Positions 63,793-64,000 of a DNA stretch of 64,000 nt are shown piece after piece. The notes below the pieces were generated by a model that searched no databases, was not told the DNA's origin, and saw only the letters and a list, made by a program, of their open reading frames with translations. Position 1 is the stretch's first letter; every line of letters begins with the position of its first letter. A program made the translations under genes and the position numbers. The stretch comes from Alphaproteobacteria bacterium (GTDB taxonomy: Bacteria > Pseudomonadota > Alphaproteobacteria > Oceanibaculales > Oceanibaculaceae), in NCBI GenBank assembly GCA_018823745.1, contig JAHJHR010000016.1, positions 1 through 64,000 of the forward strand, in the 5' to 3' direction.

Positions 63793-64000
63793 GCTGCTGT
63801 CCGGATATCCACGGTCTGGCCGGTGAGCTGGTCTGCCCCGGCCCCGGTAATGCGGGCACGCAGGATCGTACCCGGTGCGACATCGGTATCGAGCAGGACG
63901 GGCGCGAAATGCTCGGTCCGCCCCATGCCCGGCTTCTCCATCAGCACCTCAGCCTCCGTGCCGATGCGCGAGGCCAGGAACGTCGCCTGCCGCGCTTCAC
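63789..64000 (-). CDS. mtaB: tRNA threonylcarbamoyladenosine methylthiotransferase MtaB, 3' part
   Basis: Only the last 70 codons lie in the window. The translation ends in a TRAM-like domain (EVLMEKPGMGRTEHFAPVLL, then APGTILRARITG), matching the MtaB C-terminus. MtaB is a radical-SAM enzyme that methylthiolates t6A at tRNA position 37. The mtaB-ftsY pairing, with the four-base overlap, supports the name. The radical-SAM core is outside the window. Confidence 0.85.

Overview
The window is a gene-dense, high-GC (roughly two-thirds G+C) chromosomal segment. It most resembles an alphaproteobacterium of the Rhodospirillales type. This rests on gene order (argD-argF-hslO, mtaB-ftsY), on ethylmalonyl-CoA pathway genes, and on abundant TRAP and ABC uptake systems. 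No species is claimed. I see no rRNA, tRNA, CRISPR array, transposase or prophage.

Left part (1-19700): a GntR/FCD regulator follows a large FAD/Fe-S 2-hydroxyacid dehydrogenase. These two are divergent from a serine-glyoxylate-type aminotransferase, a complete TRAP transporter and a class III CoA-transferase, which suggests uptake and oxidation of a small hydroxy- or keto-acid feeding glyoxylate metabolism. Next come an Hsp31/PfpI-like protein and a minus-strand operon of a peptide-type ABC transporter with a hydratase-family enzyme. That operon is divergent from an IclR regulator and an ArgE-like deacetylase.

Middle (19700-38300): housekeeping and biosynthesis genes. These are argD-argF-hslO, recX, a Lon-family protease, an SMP-30 lactonase, PfpI-like and RidA proteins, the dTDP-L-rhamnose operon rfbCBDA, an M23 peptidase and aspS. 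A parDE toxin-antitoxin pair sits inside the rfb operon between rfbD and rfbA. A second parDE pair abuts the 3' end of rfbA on the other strand.

Accessory catabolic cluster (38302-50211): a MarR regulator is followed by a leader able to form several consecutive hairpins. Then come a molybdenum hydroxylase (separate FAD subunit plus a fused 2Fe-2S/molybdopterin subunit), a 6-hydroxynicotinate-reductase-like Fe-S protein, a UPF0280 (ApbE-like) protein, a DUF1185 protein and a complete LivKHMGF-type transporter. The five enzyme genes are joined by four-base ATGA overlaps. I read this as a hydroxylate-then-reduce route for an imported N-heterocycle, and it is the most interesting unit in the window.

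Right part (50212-64000): a Fe-S uracil-DNA glycosylase-like protein with a sirtuin, the ethylmalonyl-CoA pathway genes mcd, ccr and ecm (ccr and ecm divergent around a TTTGCA-A-TGCAAA palindrome), an mmsA-EamA-DUF1045 operon, an iron-dependent alcohol dehydrogenase, an aldo/keto reductase, ftsY and the 3' end of mtaB. Short palindromic intergenic repeats recur, including an exact 22-base inverted pair at 71-92 and 50244-50265.
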